Assembly (NCBI RefSeq): GCF_040729435.1
Contig: NZ_CP160398.1
Coordinates: 2,418,001 to 2,482,000, forward strand
Source: Pseudomonas sp. HOU2
GTDB taxonomy: Bacteria > Pseudomonadota > Gammaproteobacteria > Pseudomonadales > Pseudomonadaceae
Length of the DNA: 64,000 bases
Direction of reading: 5' to 3'
The notes below the pieces were generated by a model. The model was given only the letters and a program-made list of their open reading frames with translations, was not told the DNA's origin and made no database searches. The translations under genes and the position numbers were made by a program. Below, piece after piece: positions 1-8,344 of the stretch (positions within the stretch are counted from its first letter, which is position 1; each line of letters starts with the position of its first letter).

Positions 1-3
1 CAA

Positions 4-36
4 GCCCGCCCTCGTCACCCGAGGCCGGGCCTGTTT
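4..36 (+). terminator. Probable terminator of a gene left of the window
   Basis: An 11-base stem (GCCCGCCCTCG pairing with CGAGGCCGGGC, one C-C mismatch) closes a 5-base loop and is followed by CTGTTT. The T-run is short. It most likely ends a plus-strand gene lying outside the window. Confidence 0.5.
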
Positions 37-125
37 GCGTGCACGCCAATAGACGGACGACCGGACTGGCGCCACACTCCCACACCAGCAACACTCATCA
101 CCACGAACAGAAAGAGGATTCGCAC

Positions 126-1016
126 ATGCTATGGAAAAAAGGCCGACGCAGTGACAACGTCGTCGATGCCCGTGGCGATGATAGCGGCGGCGGCGGTGGC
201 ATGCGGTTCGGTGGCGGCAAAGGCCTGAGCCTGGGGGCGATCCTGCTGATCGTCGGCATCGGCTGGATCACCGGCCAGGATCCGTTGCAGATCCTTGGCC
301 AGCTCACTGGGCAAATGACCGAGCAATCGGCACCGGCCAGTACGCAGACGCGTCAGGCGCCACCGGCCAACGACCAGCAGGCCGAATTCGTGCGTTCGAT
401 CCTCGGCGATACCGAAGACACCTGGGGCGCCATCTTCCAGCAGGCTGGTCGCCAATATAAGGACCCGACCCTGGTGCTGTTCAGCAACCGGGTGAATTCC
501 GCCTGCGGTCTGGCGACTTCGGCGACCGGCCCGTTCTATTGCCCGGCAGATCAGAAAGTCTATCTGGACATGGCCTTCTTCCAGGAAATGGCCCAGCGCT
601 TCAAGGCCGCCGGCGACTTCGCCCAGGCCTACGTGATCGCGCACGAAGTCGGCCACCATGTGCAGACGCTGCTCGGCGTCTCGGCAAAAATTCAGACGGC
701 CCGTCAGCAGGGCCGGCAGATGCAGGGCGACGGTGGTTTGCTGGTGCGTCAGGAATTGCAGGCCGACTGTCTGGCCGGCGTCTGGGCCTACCATGCGCAG
801 AAGCGCCTGAACTGGCTGGAACCGGGTGACGTCGAAGAGGCCTTGAATGCGGCCAACGCCATCGGTGATGATCGCCTGCAACAACAGGGTCAGGGCCGCG
901 TGGTACCGGACTCGTTTACCCATGGCACGTCGGCGCAGAGGGTGCGCTGGTTCAAAACCGGTTTCGCCCAGGGCCAGGTCGGCCAGTGCGATACCTTCGC
1001 GGCGAAAAATTTGTAA
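126..1016 (+). CDS. Neutral zinc metallopeptidase, YpfJ family
   Basis: A 296-residue member of the putative neutral zinc metallopeptidase family. The zincin motif HEVGHH starts at His173, with Glu174 as the expected general base and His173/His177 as metal ligands. Glu210 in RQELQADCLAG is the likely third ligand. A Gly-rich N-terminus and one hydrophobic segment at about residues 35-50 suggest a single membrane anchor with the peptidase domain outside the cytoplasm. I chose ATG 126 because AGAGGA lies just upstream; the frame stays open back to 39 but has no good ribosome site there. The physiological substrate of this family is unknown. The next gene begins directly after the stop codon, so the two are probably co-transcribed. 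Confidence 0.88.
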   Translation: MLWKKGRRSDNVVDARGDDSGGGGGMRFGGGKGLSLGAILLIVGIGWITGQDPLQILGQLTGQMTEQSAPASTQTRQAPPANDQQAEFVRSILGDTEDTWGAIFQQAGRQYKDPTLVLFSNRVNSACGLATSATGPFYCPADQKVYLDMAFFQEMAQRFKAAGDFAQAYVIAHEVGHHVQTLLGVSAKIQTARQQGRQMQGDGGLLVRQELQADCLAGVWAYHAQKRLNWLEPGDVEEALNAANAIGDDRLQQQGQGRVVPDSFTHGTSAQRVRWFKTGFAQGQVGQCDTFAAKNL

Positions 1017-1967
1017 ATGCGCAAATGGCTTCTGGCTTTACTGATCATCGGCGGCAACGCGCACGCGGCAGGCGTCGATGCCATCAGCCCCGGGCGCTTG
1101 CAGTTCGAGGCCGGCGAAATGGCCGTCGGCATCAGCCCGGCACCGGAAAAAATCGAACGGGTGCTGATCGTCATTCACGGTCGGCTGCGCAATGCCGAGA
1201 CCTATCGCAAGAGTGCCGAGCGCGCCACCGAACTGGCCGGGCAAACCGCGCACACGCTGGTGATCGCGCCACAGTTTCTCAACGAAAGCGATGTCGCTTT
1301 GTACTCCCTGCCCAACACATTGCTGCGCTGGAAAGGCAACGAGTGGATGGGCGGCGGGTTATCCACAGGGCCGAAGCCGCTGAGTTCCTACGCCGCACTC
1401 GACGCCATCGTCGCCCGGGTCAGCGACCGCAAGCAGTTTCCGGACGTGCAGCAGATCGTGATTTTCGGCCATTCCGGTGGCGGCCAGGTGGTGCAGCGCT
1501 ACGCCCTGCTGGCCAAGGATCAGCCGGCGCTGAAGGCCAATGGCATTCGCCTGCGCTATGTGGTGGCCAATCCGTCGTCGTACGCTTATTTCAATGAACA
1601 GCGGCCGGTGGCGTTCGATCACGCACAGTGCCCGGGTTTCAATCGCTGGAAGTACGGTCTGGCAGACATGCCGGTATACGCCGGTGGGCAAACGCCGTTG
1701 CAGCTTGAGAGCAGCTACATCAAACGCGAAGTGATTTATCTGCTGGGGCAGCAGGATATAGACCCGCAACATCCGGCGCTGGACAAGAGTTGCGCCGCCG
1801 AGGCCCAGGGCGCGTATCGGCTGGAGCGCGGCAAGCTGTTTTTCGGCTACCTGCTGCGTCGCCATCCGGAAGGGGTCAATCAGCGGCTGGTTGAAGTGCC
1901 CGGGGTCGGGCATAACGGCGATGGGATGTCGACGTCGCCGGAGGGGCAGAAAGCGTTGTTTGATTAA
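1017..1967 (+). CDS. Exported alpha/beta hydrolase
   Basis: A 316-residue protein with an N-terminal signal peptide (hydrophobic stretch ending near Ala17, NAHAAG) and an alpha/beta-hydrolase core. The nucleophile elbow is GHSGGG with Ser153, and a late His in VPGVGHNGDG is the probable catalytic histidine. It is therefore likely a periplasmic or secreted esterase or lipase-like enzyme; the substrate cannot be read from sequence. The start codon abuts the stop of the zinc metallopeptidase, which implies translational coupling. A palindromic repeat follows 25 bases after the stop. Confidence 0.8.
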   Translation: MRKWLLALLIIGGNAHAAGVDAISPGRLQFEAGEMAVGISPAPEKIERVLIVIHGRLRNAETYRKSAERATELAGQTAHTLVIAPQFLNESDVALYSLPNTLLRWKGNEWMGGGLSTGPKPLSSYAALDAIVARVSDRKQFPDVQQIVIFGHSGGGQVVQRYALLAKDQPALKANGIRLRYVVANPSSYAYFNEQRPVAFDHAQCPGFNRWKYGLADMPVYAGGQTPLQLESSYIKREVIYLLGQQDIDPQHPALDKSCAAEAQGAYRLERGKLFFGYLLRRHPEGVNQRLVEVPGVGHNGDGMSTSPEGQKALFD

Positions 1968-1992
1968 TGACTTGTGGTGACTGTTGAGGCGC

Positions 1993-2060
1993 CATCGCGA
2001 GCAGGCTCACTCCTACAGGGGAAACGCATTCCAATTGTAGGAGTGAGCCTGCTCGCGATG
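1993..2060. repeat. Long inverted repeat, family D (GCGAGCAGGCTCACTCC)
   Basis: Arms of 25 bases (CATCGCGAGCAGG... and its complement ...CCTGCTCGCGATG) flank a 18-base spacer. It sits between two convergent genes and could act as a bidirectional terminator or 3'-end stabiliser. It is the only copy of this family in the window. Confidence 0.85.
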
Positions 2061-2084
2061 AGGCCAGATCAGACAATAAAGATC

Positions 2085-2678
2085 TCAGACCGAAAGCATC
2101 CGCCGCAACTCGACACAATCCTGCGCATGCCAATCCGTCAGCTCCGGCCACGGATTGTCCGGCAGATTCACCAGCACCGTCCGCGCCCCGGCCGCTCGCC
2201 CGCAATCCAGGTCAAAGCGGTAATCCCCGACCATCACCATCTCACTTGCCGGCACGTTCCACGCCTCCGCCAGTTTCAGCAACCCGCCGGGGTGCGGCTT
2301 CGGCGGTGCCTCATCGCGGCCCAGCACATCGTCCACGGCGAAGCAGTCGGCCAGGCCAATGGCTTCAAGTGTCACATGCGCCAGCTCGCGCGCATTGCGG
2401 GTCAGGATGCCGAGGCGATAGCCACGCCCGTGCAGATCGCGCACCAGCTCCACTGCACCCGTCGCCGGTTTTGAACCCAGCGCCAGATCGCGTTCATGCT
2501 CCAGCAGCCAGGCATGTTTCGCCGCGGCTTCCTCGGCGGGAAGTGCCGCGAGATGCGTAAGAATGTCGTCCTCGGGCGGAATCGCCAGCGCCACGCGGAT
2601 CGCCGCAAAGTCATGCACGGCGATGGTCAGGGTGCCGTCCATGTCGAACACCCAATGCTTCATATCGCTCAGGCTCAT
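2085..2678 (-). CDS. HAD-superfamily hydrolase (phosphatase-like)
   Basis: A 197-residue HAD hydrolase. The DxDGT motif is FDMDGTLT with Asp12 as nucleophile and Asp14 as acid/base. Motif II is LTRNA, and motif III/IV is the Lys in KPHP followed by VMVGDYRFDLDCG. The cap is small and helical, as in phosphoglycolate-phosphatase-like members. ATG 2678 is preferred because it overlaps the stop of tesB by 4 bases (ATGA), the usual sign of translational coupling; ATG 2663 is an alternative. The substrate is not predictable. A longer open frame upstream is only readthrough of tesB sequence. Confidence 0.82.
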   Translation of the reverse strand: MSLSDMKHWVFDMDGTLTIAVHDFAAIRVALAIPPEDDILTHLAALPAEEAAAKHAWLLEHERDLALGSKPATGAVELVRDLHGRGYRLGILTRNARELAHVTLEAIGLADCFAVDDVLGRDEAPPKPHPGGLLKLAEAWNVPASEMVMVGDYRFDLDCGRAAGARTVLVNLPDNPWPELTDWHAQDCVELRRMLSV

Positions 2679-3544
2679 GCCCAGTCCTTGCGGTGACGAA
2701 TCAGGCCTTCCTGGGTCACCGACGCCACCAGTTGCCCGGCGCGGTTGTACACGCTGCCACGGGAGAAACCCCGGGAATTGCCGGCCCACGGGCTGTCCAT
2801 CGCATAGAGCAGCCAGTCATCGGCGCGCAGATCGTTGTGGAACCACAACGCGTGATCGAGGCTGGCGACCTGCATGTCTTTTTGCCAGACCGACTTGCCG
2901 TGCGGCAGCATCGACGTGGTCAGCAAACCGAAGTCCGAAGCGTAGGCCAGCAGGTATTTGTGCAGCGCCGGAATGTCGGCCAACGCACCGTCGGCACGGA
3001 ACCACACGTACTTCACCGGATCGGCCGGTTGCGGGTTGTATGGATCTTTTTCGGTGACCGGGCGCACTTCGATCGGTTTCGGGCACAGCAGTTTTTCGCG
3101 CATGTGCTCAGGAATCAGGTGCGCGCGTTGCTGGGTCAGTTCCAGTTCCGACGGCAGGTTTTCCGGGCCGACCACCACCGGCATCTGGCTCTGGTGCTCG
3201 AAGCCTGCCTCGTCATATTGAAACGAAGCGCTGCAGGTGAAGATCGGATGGCCCTTCTGGATGGCCGTGACCCGGCGAGTACTGAAACTGCCGCCATCGC
3301 GCACGCGATCCACCGAATACACCACTGGCAACTTGGCGTCGCCCGGACGCAGGAAATAACCGTGCATCGAATGCACGTGGCGCGCCTCTTCAACCGTCTG
3401 ACTGGCCGCCGACAGCGACTGACCGAGTACCTGACCACCGAACAACTGACGGAAACCCAGATCCTGGCTGCGGCCACGGAACAGGTTTTCCTCAATCGGC
3501 TCCAGGGTCAGCAGGTCGACCAGATCTTCCAACACTTGGCTCAT
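2675..3544 (-). CDS. tesB: Acyl-CoA thioesterase II
   Basis: A 289-residue double-hotdog thioesterase that hydrolyses medium- and long-chain acyl-CoA to free fatty acid and CoA in the cytosol. Length matches E. coli TesB (286). The signature GGQVLGQSLSAA, the SLDHALWFH segment with the catalytic Asp, and the C-terminal VTQEGLIR with the catalytic Gln are present. Where E. coli has Thr228 (VESTSAS, from memory) this protein reads MDSPWAG. That resembles the Ser-containing ESPWAG of ACOT8-type peroxisomal enzymes. A GGAGAG ribosome site precedes the ATG. It is first of a tesB-HAD pair and its stop overlaps the HAD start. Confidence 0.94.
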   Translation of the reverse strand: MSQVLEDLVDLLTLEPIEENLFRGRSQDLGFRQLFGGQVLGQSLSAASQTVEEARHVHSMHGYFLRPGDAKLPVVYSVDRVRDGGSFSTRRVTAIQKGHPIFTCSASFQYDEAGFEHQSQMPVVVGPENLPSELELTQQRAHLIPEHMREKLLCPKPIEVRPVTEKDPYNPQPADPVKYVWFRADGALADIPALHKYLLAYASDFGLLTTSMLPHGKSVWQKDMQVASLDHALWFHNDLRADDWLLYAMDSPWAGNSRGFSRGSVYNRAGQLVASVTQEGLIRHRKDWA

Positions 3545-3606
3545 TCAGACTCTCCTCACACAACGCTATGCCGCGCAGTCTTGGCTGCGGCGGCCCATTC
3601 AGGTTC

Positions 3607-3629
3607 TGGCGCGAGCCACTGTCGCGCCA
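3607..3629 (-). other. Perfect 8-bp hairpin between GNAT gene and tesB
   Basis: TGGCGCGA and TCGCGCCA flank a 7-base loop, 21 bases after the GNAT stop codon on the minus strand. No T-run follows, so it may be a weak or factor-dependent terminator or an mRNA 3'-end stabiliser. Confidence 0.4.
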
Positions 3630-3649
3630 TTGTAAACGTCCGTGTCGGC

Positions 3650-4219
3650 TTAGCCATGCAGGGTTTGCAGCCATTGCTCCCTGGTAATCCGGTACAACAG
3701 ATGCCGACGCAACGGGTGATCGACGGCAAGTTTGGGGTGATCGAAATCATCGGCCGGATCGTGCTGCATGCCAATCGCCTGCATGACTTTCTCCGACGGC
3801 AGATTGCTCTGCGCGGTGAAAGACACGATCTCCTTCAGCGACAACCGGTCAAAGCCGCACCGCAGAGCGGTCCACGCCGCTTCACTGGCATAGCCCAGGC
3901 CCCAGTGCTCCTTGGCGAGACGCCAGCCGATTTCCACCGCCGGGGTGAACGGCGCATCGAAACCGACCACACCCAGGCCAGTGAAACCGATGAACTCACC
4001 GCTGTCCTTGCGCTCCAGCGCCCACAGACCGAAACCGTGCTCGGCAAAATGCCCGCGCACCCGGCCGATCATCGACGCACTTTCCAGACGGCTCAGGGGC
4101 TGTGGAAAATAACGCATGACCTGCGGATCGGCACACATCGCCGCAAATGCCGGCAAATCCTCGTCCTGCCATTGGCGCATCAGTAATCGCGCACTTTCCA
4201 GTTGCAGTATCGGCTCCAT
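3650..4219 (-). CDS. GNAT-family N-acetyltransferase (RimJ/RimL type)
   Basis: A 189-residue GNAT protein of the Acetyltransf_3 (RimJ/RimL-like) type. It opens with LQLESARLLMRQWQDEDLPAF and carries the acceptor-strand block GEFIGFTGLGVVGFDAPF, IGWRLAKEHWGLGYASEAA (acetyl-CoA loop region) and SEKVMQAIGM. Two ATGs lie together (4222 and 4219); GGAGG is 6 bases before 4219, so I prefer the second. It diverges from the histone-deacetylase-like gene across about 80 bases. The acetyl acceptor (protein N-terminus or small amine) cannot be told. Confidence 0.85.
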   Translation of the reverse strand: MEPILQLESARLLMRQWQDEDLPAFAAMCADPQVMRYFPQPLSRLESASMIGRVRGHFAEHGFGLWALERKDSGEFIGFTGLGVVGFDAPFTPAVEIGWRLAKEHWGLGYASEAAWTALRCGFDRLSLKEIVSFTAQSNLPSEKVMQAIGMQHDPADDFDHPKLAVDHPLRRHLLYRITREQWLQTLHG

Positions 4220-4301
4220 CATGCCCCTCCGTTTCCATGCCGCAAGTCTACATCGCTGGTAGGATCGTTCACTCTTTCCATCGTTCCTGAATGAAGTTGC
4301 C

Positions 4302-5222
4302 ATGCCCCTGCCGCTGATCTACCACGAAGACTACAGCCCCGAGTTTCCGGCGGATCACCGCTTTCCGATGGACAAGTTCCGTTTGCTGCGCGACCACCTG
4401 ATCGACAGTGGCCTGACCCGCGATGCCGACCTGCTGCGTCCCGAGATCTGCCCCAACGACATCCTCGCCCTGGCGCATGACCGTCGCTATATCGAACGTT
4501 ACATGAGCGGCGAGTTGTCCCGCGAAGACCAGCGGCGCCTCGGCCTGCCGTGGAACGAAGCCTTGGCGCGGCGCACGGTGCGGGCGGTCGGCGGCTCGAT
4601 TCTGGCGGCGGAAAAAGCCCTTGAGCATGGTCTGGCCTGTCACCTCGCCGGCGGCACCCATCACGCCCACTACGACTACCCGGCCGGGTTCTGCATCTTC
4701 AACGACCTGGCGATCATCAGCCATTACCTGCTGCAAAGCGGTCGGGTGAACCGGGTGCTGATCTTCGATTGCGACGTGCATCAGGGCGACGGCACCGCGC
4801 GAATCCTCCACGACACGCCGGAGGCCATTACCGTTTCCCTGCACTGCGAAAAGAATTTTCCGGCACGCAAGGCCGAAAGCGACTGGGACATTCCGCTGCC
4901 CAACGGCATGGGCGATGCCGATTATCTGAAAGTGGTGGATGACACGCTCAACTACCTGCTGCCGCTTTATCAACCGGATCTGGTGCTGTACGACGCCGGG
5001 GTCGATGTGCACAAGGACGACGCCCTCGGTTATCTGCAGCTGACAGACGAAGGCGTTGCCGCCCGCGATGAAAGCGTGATGCGCCATTGCCTGGGCCGCG
5101 ACATCCCGGTAGTCGGCGTGATCGGCGGCGGCTACAGCAAGGATCGCCACGCCCTCGCCCGCCGCCACGGCATCCTGCATCACAGCGCGCAACGGGTCTG
5201 GACGTCACACGGTTGTCACTAA
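4302..5222 (+). CDS. Histone deacetylase family protein
   Basis: A 306-residue arginase/deacetylase-fold enzyme of the class II HDAC/acetoin-utilisation family. Zn chemistry residues are visible: tandem His120-His121 in GGTHHAHYDYPAGFC, then DCDVHQGDGTA with Asp156, Asp158 and His160 as proton-relay and metal residues, and YDAGVDVHKDD as the second metal Asp region. Bacterial relatives act on acetylated lysines, acetylpolyamines or other acetyl-amides. It lacks the extended loop I associate with dedicated polyamine deacetylases, but this is not decisive. It diverges from a GNAT acetyltransferase, an opposite activity, and the next plus-strand gene is 280 bases on. Confidence 0.88.
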   Translation: MPLPLIYHEDYSPEFPADHRFPMDKFRLLRDHLIDSGLTRDADLLRPEICPNDILALAHDRRYIERYMSGELSREDQRRLGLPWNEALARRTVRAVGGSILAAEKALEHGLACHLAGGTHHAHYDYPAGFCIFNDLAIISHYLLQSGRVNRVLIFDCDVHQGDGTARILHDTPEAITVSLHCEKNFPARKAESDWDIPLPNGMGDADYLKVVDDTLNYLLPLYQPDLVLYDAGVDVHKDDALGYLQLTDEGVAARDESVMRHCLGRDIPVVGVIGGGYSKDRHALARRHGILHHSAQRVWTSHGCH

Positions 5223-5361
5223 GCTGTGCTGCGTTACCCACAATCGCTGTGGAACGGCCTGTGGATAACCTGAGCGAAAGGCACTACAGGCCATACCGGC
5301 TATGACGTCCAATGCACTGATCAATTTTCAACCAGATTCTGGAATTCACCTTCGATCACCT

Positions 5362-5448
5362 TGTAGGAGCTGCCGCAGGCTGCGATCTTTTGATCTTTGT
5401 TTTCTCAAGGCCAAGATCAAAAGATCGCAGCCTGCGGCAGCTCCTACA
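5362..5448. repeat. Long inverted repeat, family A (GCTGCCGCAGGCTGCGATC)
   Basis: Near-perfect arms from TGTAGGAGC through GATCTTTTGATCTT and back enclose a short T-rich spacer. Located between two same-strand genes, 139 bases after the HDAC-like stop. An extended -10-like TGTTAGAAT lies just downstream at 5460-5468 and may drive the next gene. Confidence 0.88.
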
Positions 5449-5502
5449 CGGATCCCGGCTGTTAGAATGCGCGCCTCATCCCGCCATACCGCAGCGCACG
5501 CC

Positions 5503-6750
5503 ATGACCCAGACCTCCGCCCCCCTCCCCGCTCACGTCGCCATCATCGGCGGTGGCCCCGCCGGCCTGATGGCCGCCGAAGTGCTGAGCCAGGCCGGCGT
5601 GCGCGTCGATCTGTACGACGGCATGCCCTCGGTGGGGCGCAAGTTTCTGCTGGCCGGGGTCGGCGGCATGAACATCACCCATTCTGAACCTTACCCGGCG
5701 TTCCTCGCGCGCTACGCCGAACGCGCACCGCAGATCGCGCCCTTGCTGCGCGGCTTCGATGCCGACGCGTTGTGCCGCTGGATTCATGAGCTGGGCATCG
5801 AGACCTTCATCGGCAGCTCCGGCCGGGTGTTCCCCACCGACATGAAAGCCGCCCCGCTGTTGCGCGCCTGGCTCAAACGCCTGCGCGACAGCGGCGTGGT
5901 GATCCACACCCGCCATCGCTGGCTCGGATGGGATGCACACGGCGCACTGCGCATCGCCAGCGCCGAAGGCGAAATCACCGTCAAACCCGACGCCACCCTG
6001 CTCGCCCTCGGCGGCGGCAGTTGGTCGCGGCTGGGTTCGGATGGCGCATGGATGCTGCCCCTGGAGCAACGCGGCGTAGGACTGGCGCCATTGCAGCCGA
6101 GCAATTGCGGCTTCGAGGTGCAGGCCTGGAGCGAGTTCCTTGTCAGCAAATTCGCCGGCTCACCGCTGAAAAATGTCGCCATCGGTTTGAACGACGATAT
6201 CCCGCGCTTGGGCGAATGCGTGATTACCGCTACCGGAGTTGAAGGCAGCCTGATCTATGCGCTGTCGGCACCGATTCGCGAGGCGATCAATACGCAGGGT
6301 TCAGCCACGGTGCACATCGATCTGTTGCCCGGCCGACCTGTGGATAAATTGCAGGCAGCGTTGAGCAAACCGCGCGGTTCGCGTTCGATGGCCAAGCATC
6401 TGCACAGTCAGGTCGGAATTGATGGGGTGAAAGCGGCGTTGTTGCGTGAACTGACTGACGCGGCAACCTTCGCTGATCCGGCGTTGTTGGCGCGGGCGAT
6501 CAAGGCGTTGCCGCTGACGTTGGTGAAAGCGCGGCCGCTGGACGAAGCCATCAGCAGTGCCGGTGGAGTGACGTTCGAGGCGCTGGATGAGCGCTTGATG
6601 CTCAAGGCGTTGCCGGGGGTGTTTTGTGCGGGGGAGATGCTCGATTGGGAAGCGCCGACCGGTGGCTATCTGCTGACCGGGTGTTTTGCCAGCGGGCGGG
6701 CGGCGGGGATTGGAATGTTGCAGTGGCTCAAGTCCGAGGTGCCTGCCTGA
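5503..6750 (+). CDS. FAD-dependent oxidoreductase, HI0933/BaiN-like (TIGR03862 type)
   Basis: A 415-residue flavoprotein of the HI0933-like family. The N-terminal dinucleotide-binding motif is AIIGGGPAGLMAAEVLS, followed by the family signature KFLLAGVGGMNITHSE. A second Rossmann-associated motif, LALGGGSWSRLGSDG, sits in the middle, and the C-terminal FAD-contact block reads CAGEMLDWEAPTGGYLL. I recognise the shorter Pseudomonas subgroup called TIGR03862. The reaction is not established for this subgroup; the related BaiN acts on bile-acid intermediates in Clostridium. ATG 5503 is chosen because it precedes the FAD motif by the normal distance; the frame upstream runs through the palindromic repeat and is not coding. 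Confidence 0.85.
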   Translation: MTQTSAPLPAHVAIIGGGPAGLMAAEVLSQAGVRVDLYDGMPSVGRKFLLAGVGGMNITHSEPYPAFLARYAERAPQIAPLLRGFDADALCRWIHELGIETFIGSSGRVFPTDMKAAPLLRAWLKRLRDSGVVIHTRHRWLGWDAHGALRIASAEGEITVKPDATLLALGGGSWSRLGSDGAWMLPLEQRGVGLAPLQPSNCGFEVQAWSEFLVSKFAGSPLKNVAIGLNDDIPRLGECVITATGVEGSLIYALSAPIREAINTQGSATVHIDLLPGRPVDKLQAALSKPRGSRSMAKHLHSQVGIDGVKAALLRELTDAATFADPALLARAIKALPLTLVKARPLDEAISSAGGVTFEALDERLMLKALPGVFCAGEMLDWEAPTGGYLLTGCFASGRAAGIGMLQWLKSEVPA

Positions 6751-6751
6751 A

Positions 6752-6929
6752 CCCTCACCCCAACCCTCTCCCCGAGGGAGAGGGAGCCGACCGAGGTGTA
6801 TGGCGTAACACATCGACCTGAAAGACCGAGTCGATTGTGGATTCACAGCAGCAGAATCAGGTCGGCGTAGAATTCAAGCATCCCCCAATCAGTCCCCTCT
6901 CCCTCCGGGAGAGGGTTAGGGTGAGGGGC
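6752..6929. repeat. Inverted repeat pair, family E (CCCTCACCCCAACCCTCTCC)
   Basis: Two 35-40 base arms, 6752-6791 and 6893-6929, are near-complementary and each contains its own small CTCTCCC..GGGAGAG hairpin. The 100-base spacer has no coding potential. The pair fills the junction between convergent genes (BaiN-like and rhlE). Confidence 0.8.
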
Positions 6930-6937
6930 TTTTGGCT

Positions 6938-8278
6938 TTAAGGCTTGCGCTTGCGCGGCCCGGTATTGAACACCGGCACTTTACGCACAGGCTTGATCGA
7001 AGGCTCCGGCGCCTGAGTCTCACCGCTGTCGACCCACTTGCCGAGATTGCGCTTGCCGCCACCGCCGCCGGACGTCTTCGGCTTTTTCGGCTTTTTCGGC
7101 TTCTTGATCACCTGACCACTGGCGTCGGTATCCGGCACGCGGTGCTCGGGTTCGAAGTCCGGTTCGTTGTGGCGCTTCAAGGTCTGACGCGTGAGCATCT
7201 CGATCGCCGACAGCAGATTCACTTCATCGGCACACACCAGCGAAATCGCCTCGCCGGTCGCACCGGCACGGCCGGTACGACCAATGCGGTGAATGTAATC
7301 CTCGGCGACGATCGGCAGGTCGAAGTTGACCACCAGCGGCAGGTCTTCGATGTCCAGCCCCCGAGCCGCGACGTCGGTCGCCACCAGAATCTGCACTTCG
7401 CTGAGTTTGAAACGATCCAGTGCACGCTGACGGGTGGCCTGCGGTTTGTCACCGTGGATGCCGTCGGCATTCACACCCAGGCCCTGGAGTTTTTCCACCA
7501 GCGCATCCACACCGTTGCGAGTCTTGGCGAACACCAGCACCTGCTTCCACTTGTTCTTGCGCATCAGGTGCACGAACAGTTCCGGCTTGCGCTTCTTGTC
7601 CACCGTCACCACCCACTGCTTGACGGTGTTGGCCGCGACGTTGCGCGGGCTGACTTCGATGCTCAGCGGATCGTTGAGCATCTGCCCGGCCAGCAGGCGG
7701 ATGTCATCGGAGAAAGTCGCAGAGAACAGCAGCGTCTGACGCTTTTTCGGCAGCATGCGGTAAATGTTCGCCAGTTCTTCGGAGAAGCCCAGGTCGAGCA
7801 TGCGGTCGGCTTCATCCAGCACCAGGGTTTGCAACTGATCGAGTTTCAACGCGTTCTGGCGGAACAGGTCGATCAGGCGACCCGGCGTGGCGACCAGCAC
7901 ATCAACGCCGCCGCGCAACTTCATCATCTGCGGGTTGATGCTGACGCCGCCGTACACCGCATACGTGCGTAATGGCAGGTTTTCAGCGTATTGGCGCACC
8001 GACTCATGAACCTGCTCCGCCAGCTCGCGGGTCGGCACCAGAATCAGCGCACGCACCGAGTTGGCGGTGACTTTCGGCCCTTCCATCGCCAGCAGTTGCA
8101 GCAGCGGCAAGGCGAAACCGGCGGTCTTGCCGGTGCCGGTCTGGGCCGCGGCCATCAGGTCGCGACCGGCCAGCACAGCCGGAATGGCCTGCGCCTGCAC
8201 CGGCGTCGGGGTCTGGTAGCCGAGCTTCTCGAGGGAGCGCAGCAAGGGTTCGATCAGGCCAAGGGTGGCGAAAGTCAT
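6938..8278 (-). CDS. rhlE: DEAD-box ATP-dependent RNA helicase RhlE
   Basis: A 446-residue DEAD-box helicase with the complete core: Q-motif (GYQTPTPVQ), Walker A GTGKT at residues 48-52, PTRELA, DEAD at 155-158, SAT, and HRIGRTGR. The tail after about residue 370 is basic with a KKPKK repeat and a Gly run, as in RhlE proteins, and probably binds RNA. It unwinds structured RNA in ribosome assembly or mRNA turnover; RhlE also tunes RNase E activity in pseudomonads. The ATG and the upstream 66-base gap fit a separate transcript from the minus-strand exporter gene behind it. Confidence 0.93.
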   Translation of the reverse strand: MTFATLGLIEPLLRSLEKLGYQTPTPVQAQAIPAVLAGRDLMAAAQTGTGKTAGFALPLLQLLAMEGPKVTANSVRALILVPTRELAEQVHESVRQYAENLPLRTYAVYGGVSINPQMMKLRGGVDVLVATPGRLIDLFRQNALKLDQLQTLVLDEADRMLDLGFSEELANIYRMLPKKRQTLLFSATFSDDIRLLAGQMLNDPLSIEVSPRNVAANTVKQWVVTVDKKRKPELFVHLMRKNKWKQVLVFAKTRNGVDALVEKLQGLGVNADGIHGDKPQATRQRALDRFKLSEVQILVATDVAARGLDIEDLPLVVNFDLPIVAEDYIHRIGRTGRAGATGEAISLVCADEVNLLSAIEMLTRQTLKRHNEPDFEPEHRVPDTDASGQVIKKPKKPKKPKTSGGGGGKRNLGKWVDSGETQAPEPSIKPVRKVPVFNTGPRKRKP

Positions 8279-8344
8279 GGGAGTACCGTAGGAAAAATTC
8301 AGCGCAATTGTGCGACACGAGTGTGCAATGGCGCGCAGTTTACC

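Noticed and set aside
5302..5502. Upstream coding extension of the BaiN-like flavoprotein
   Set aside because: The extra 67 codons run through a family A palindrome and lack coding character; ATG 5503 fits the normal N-terminus.
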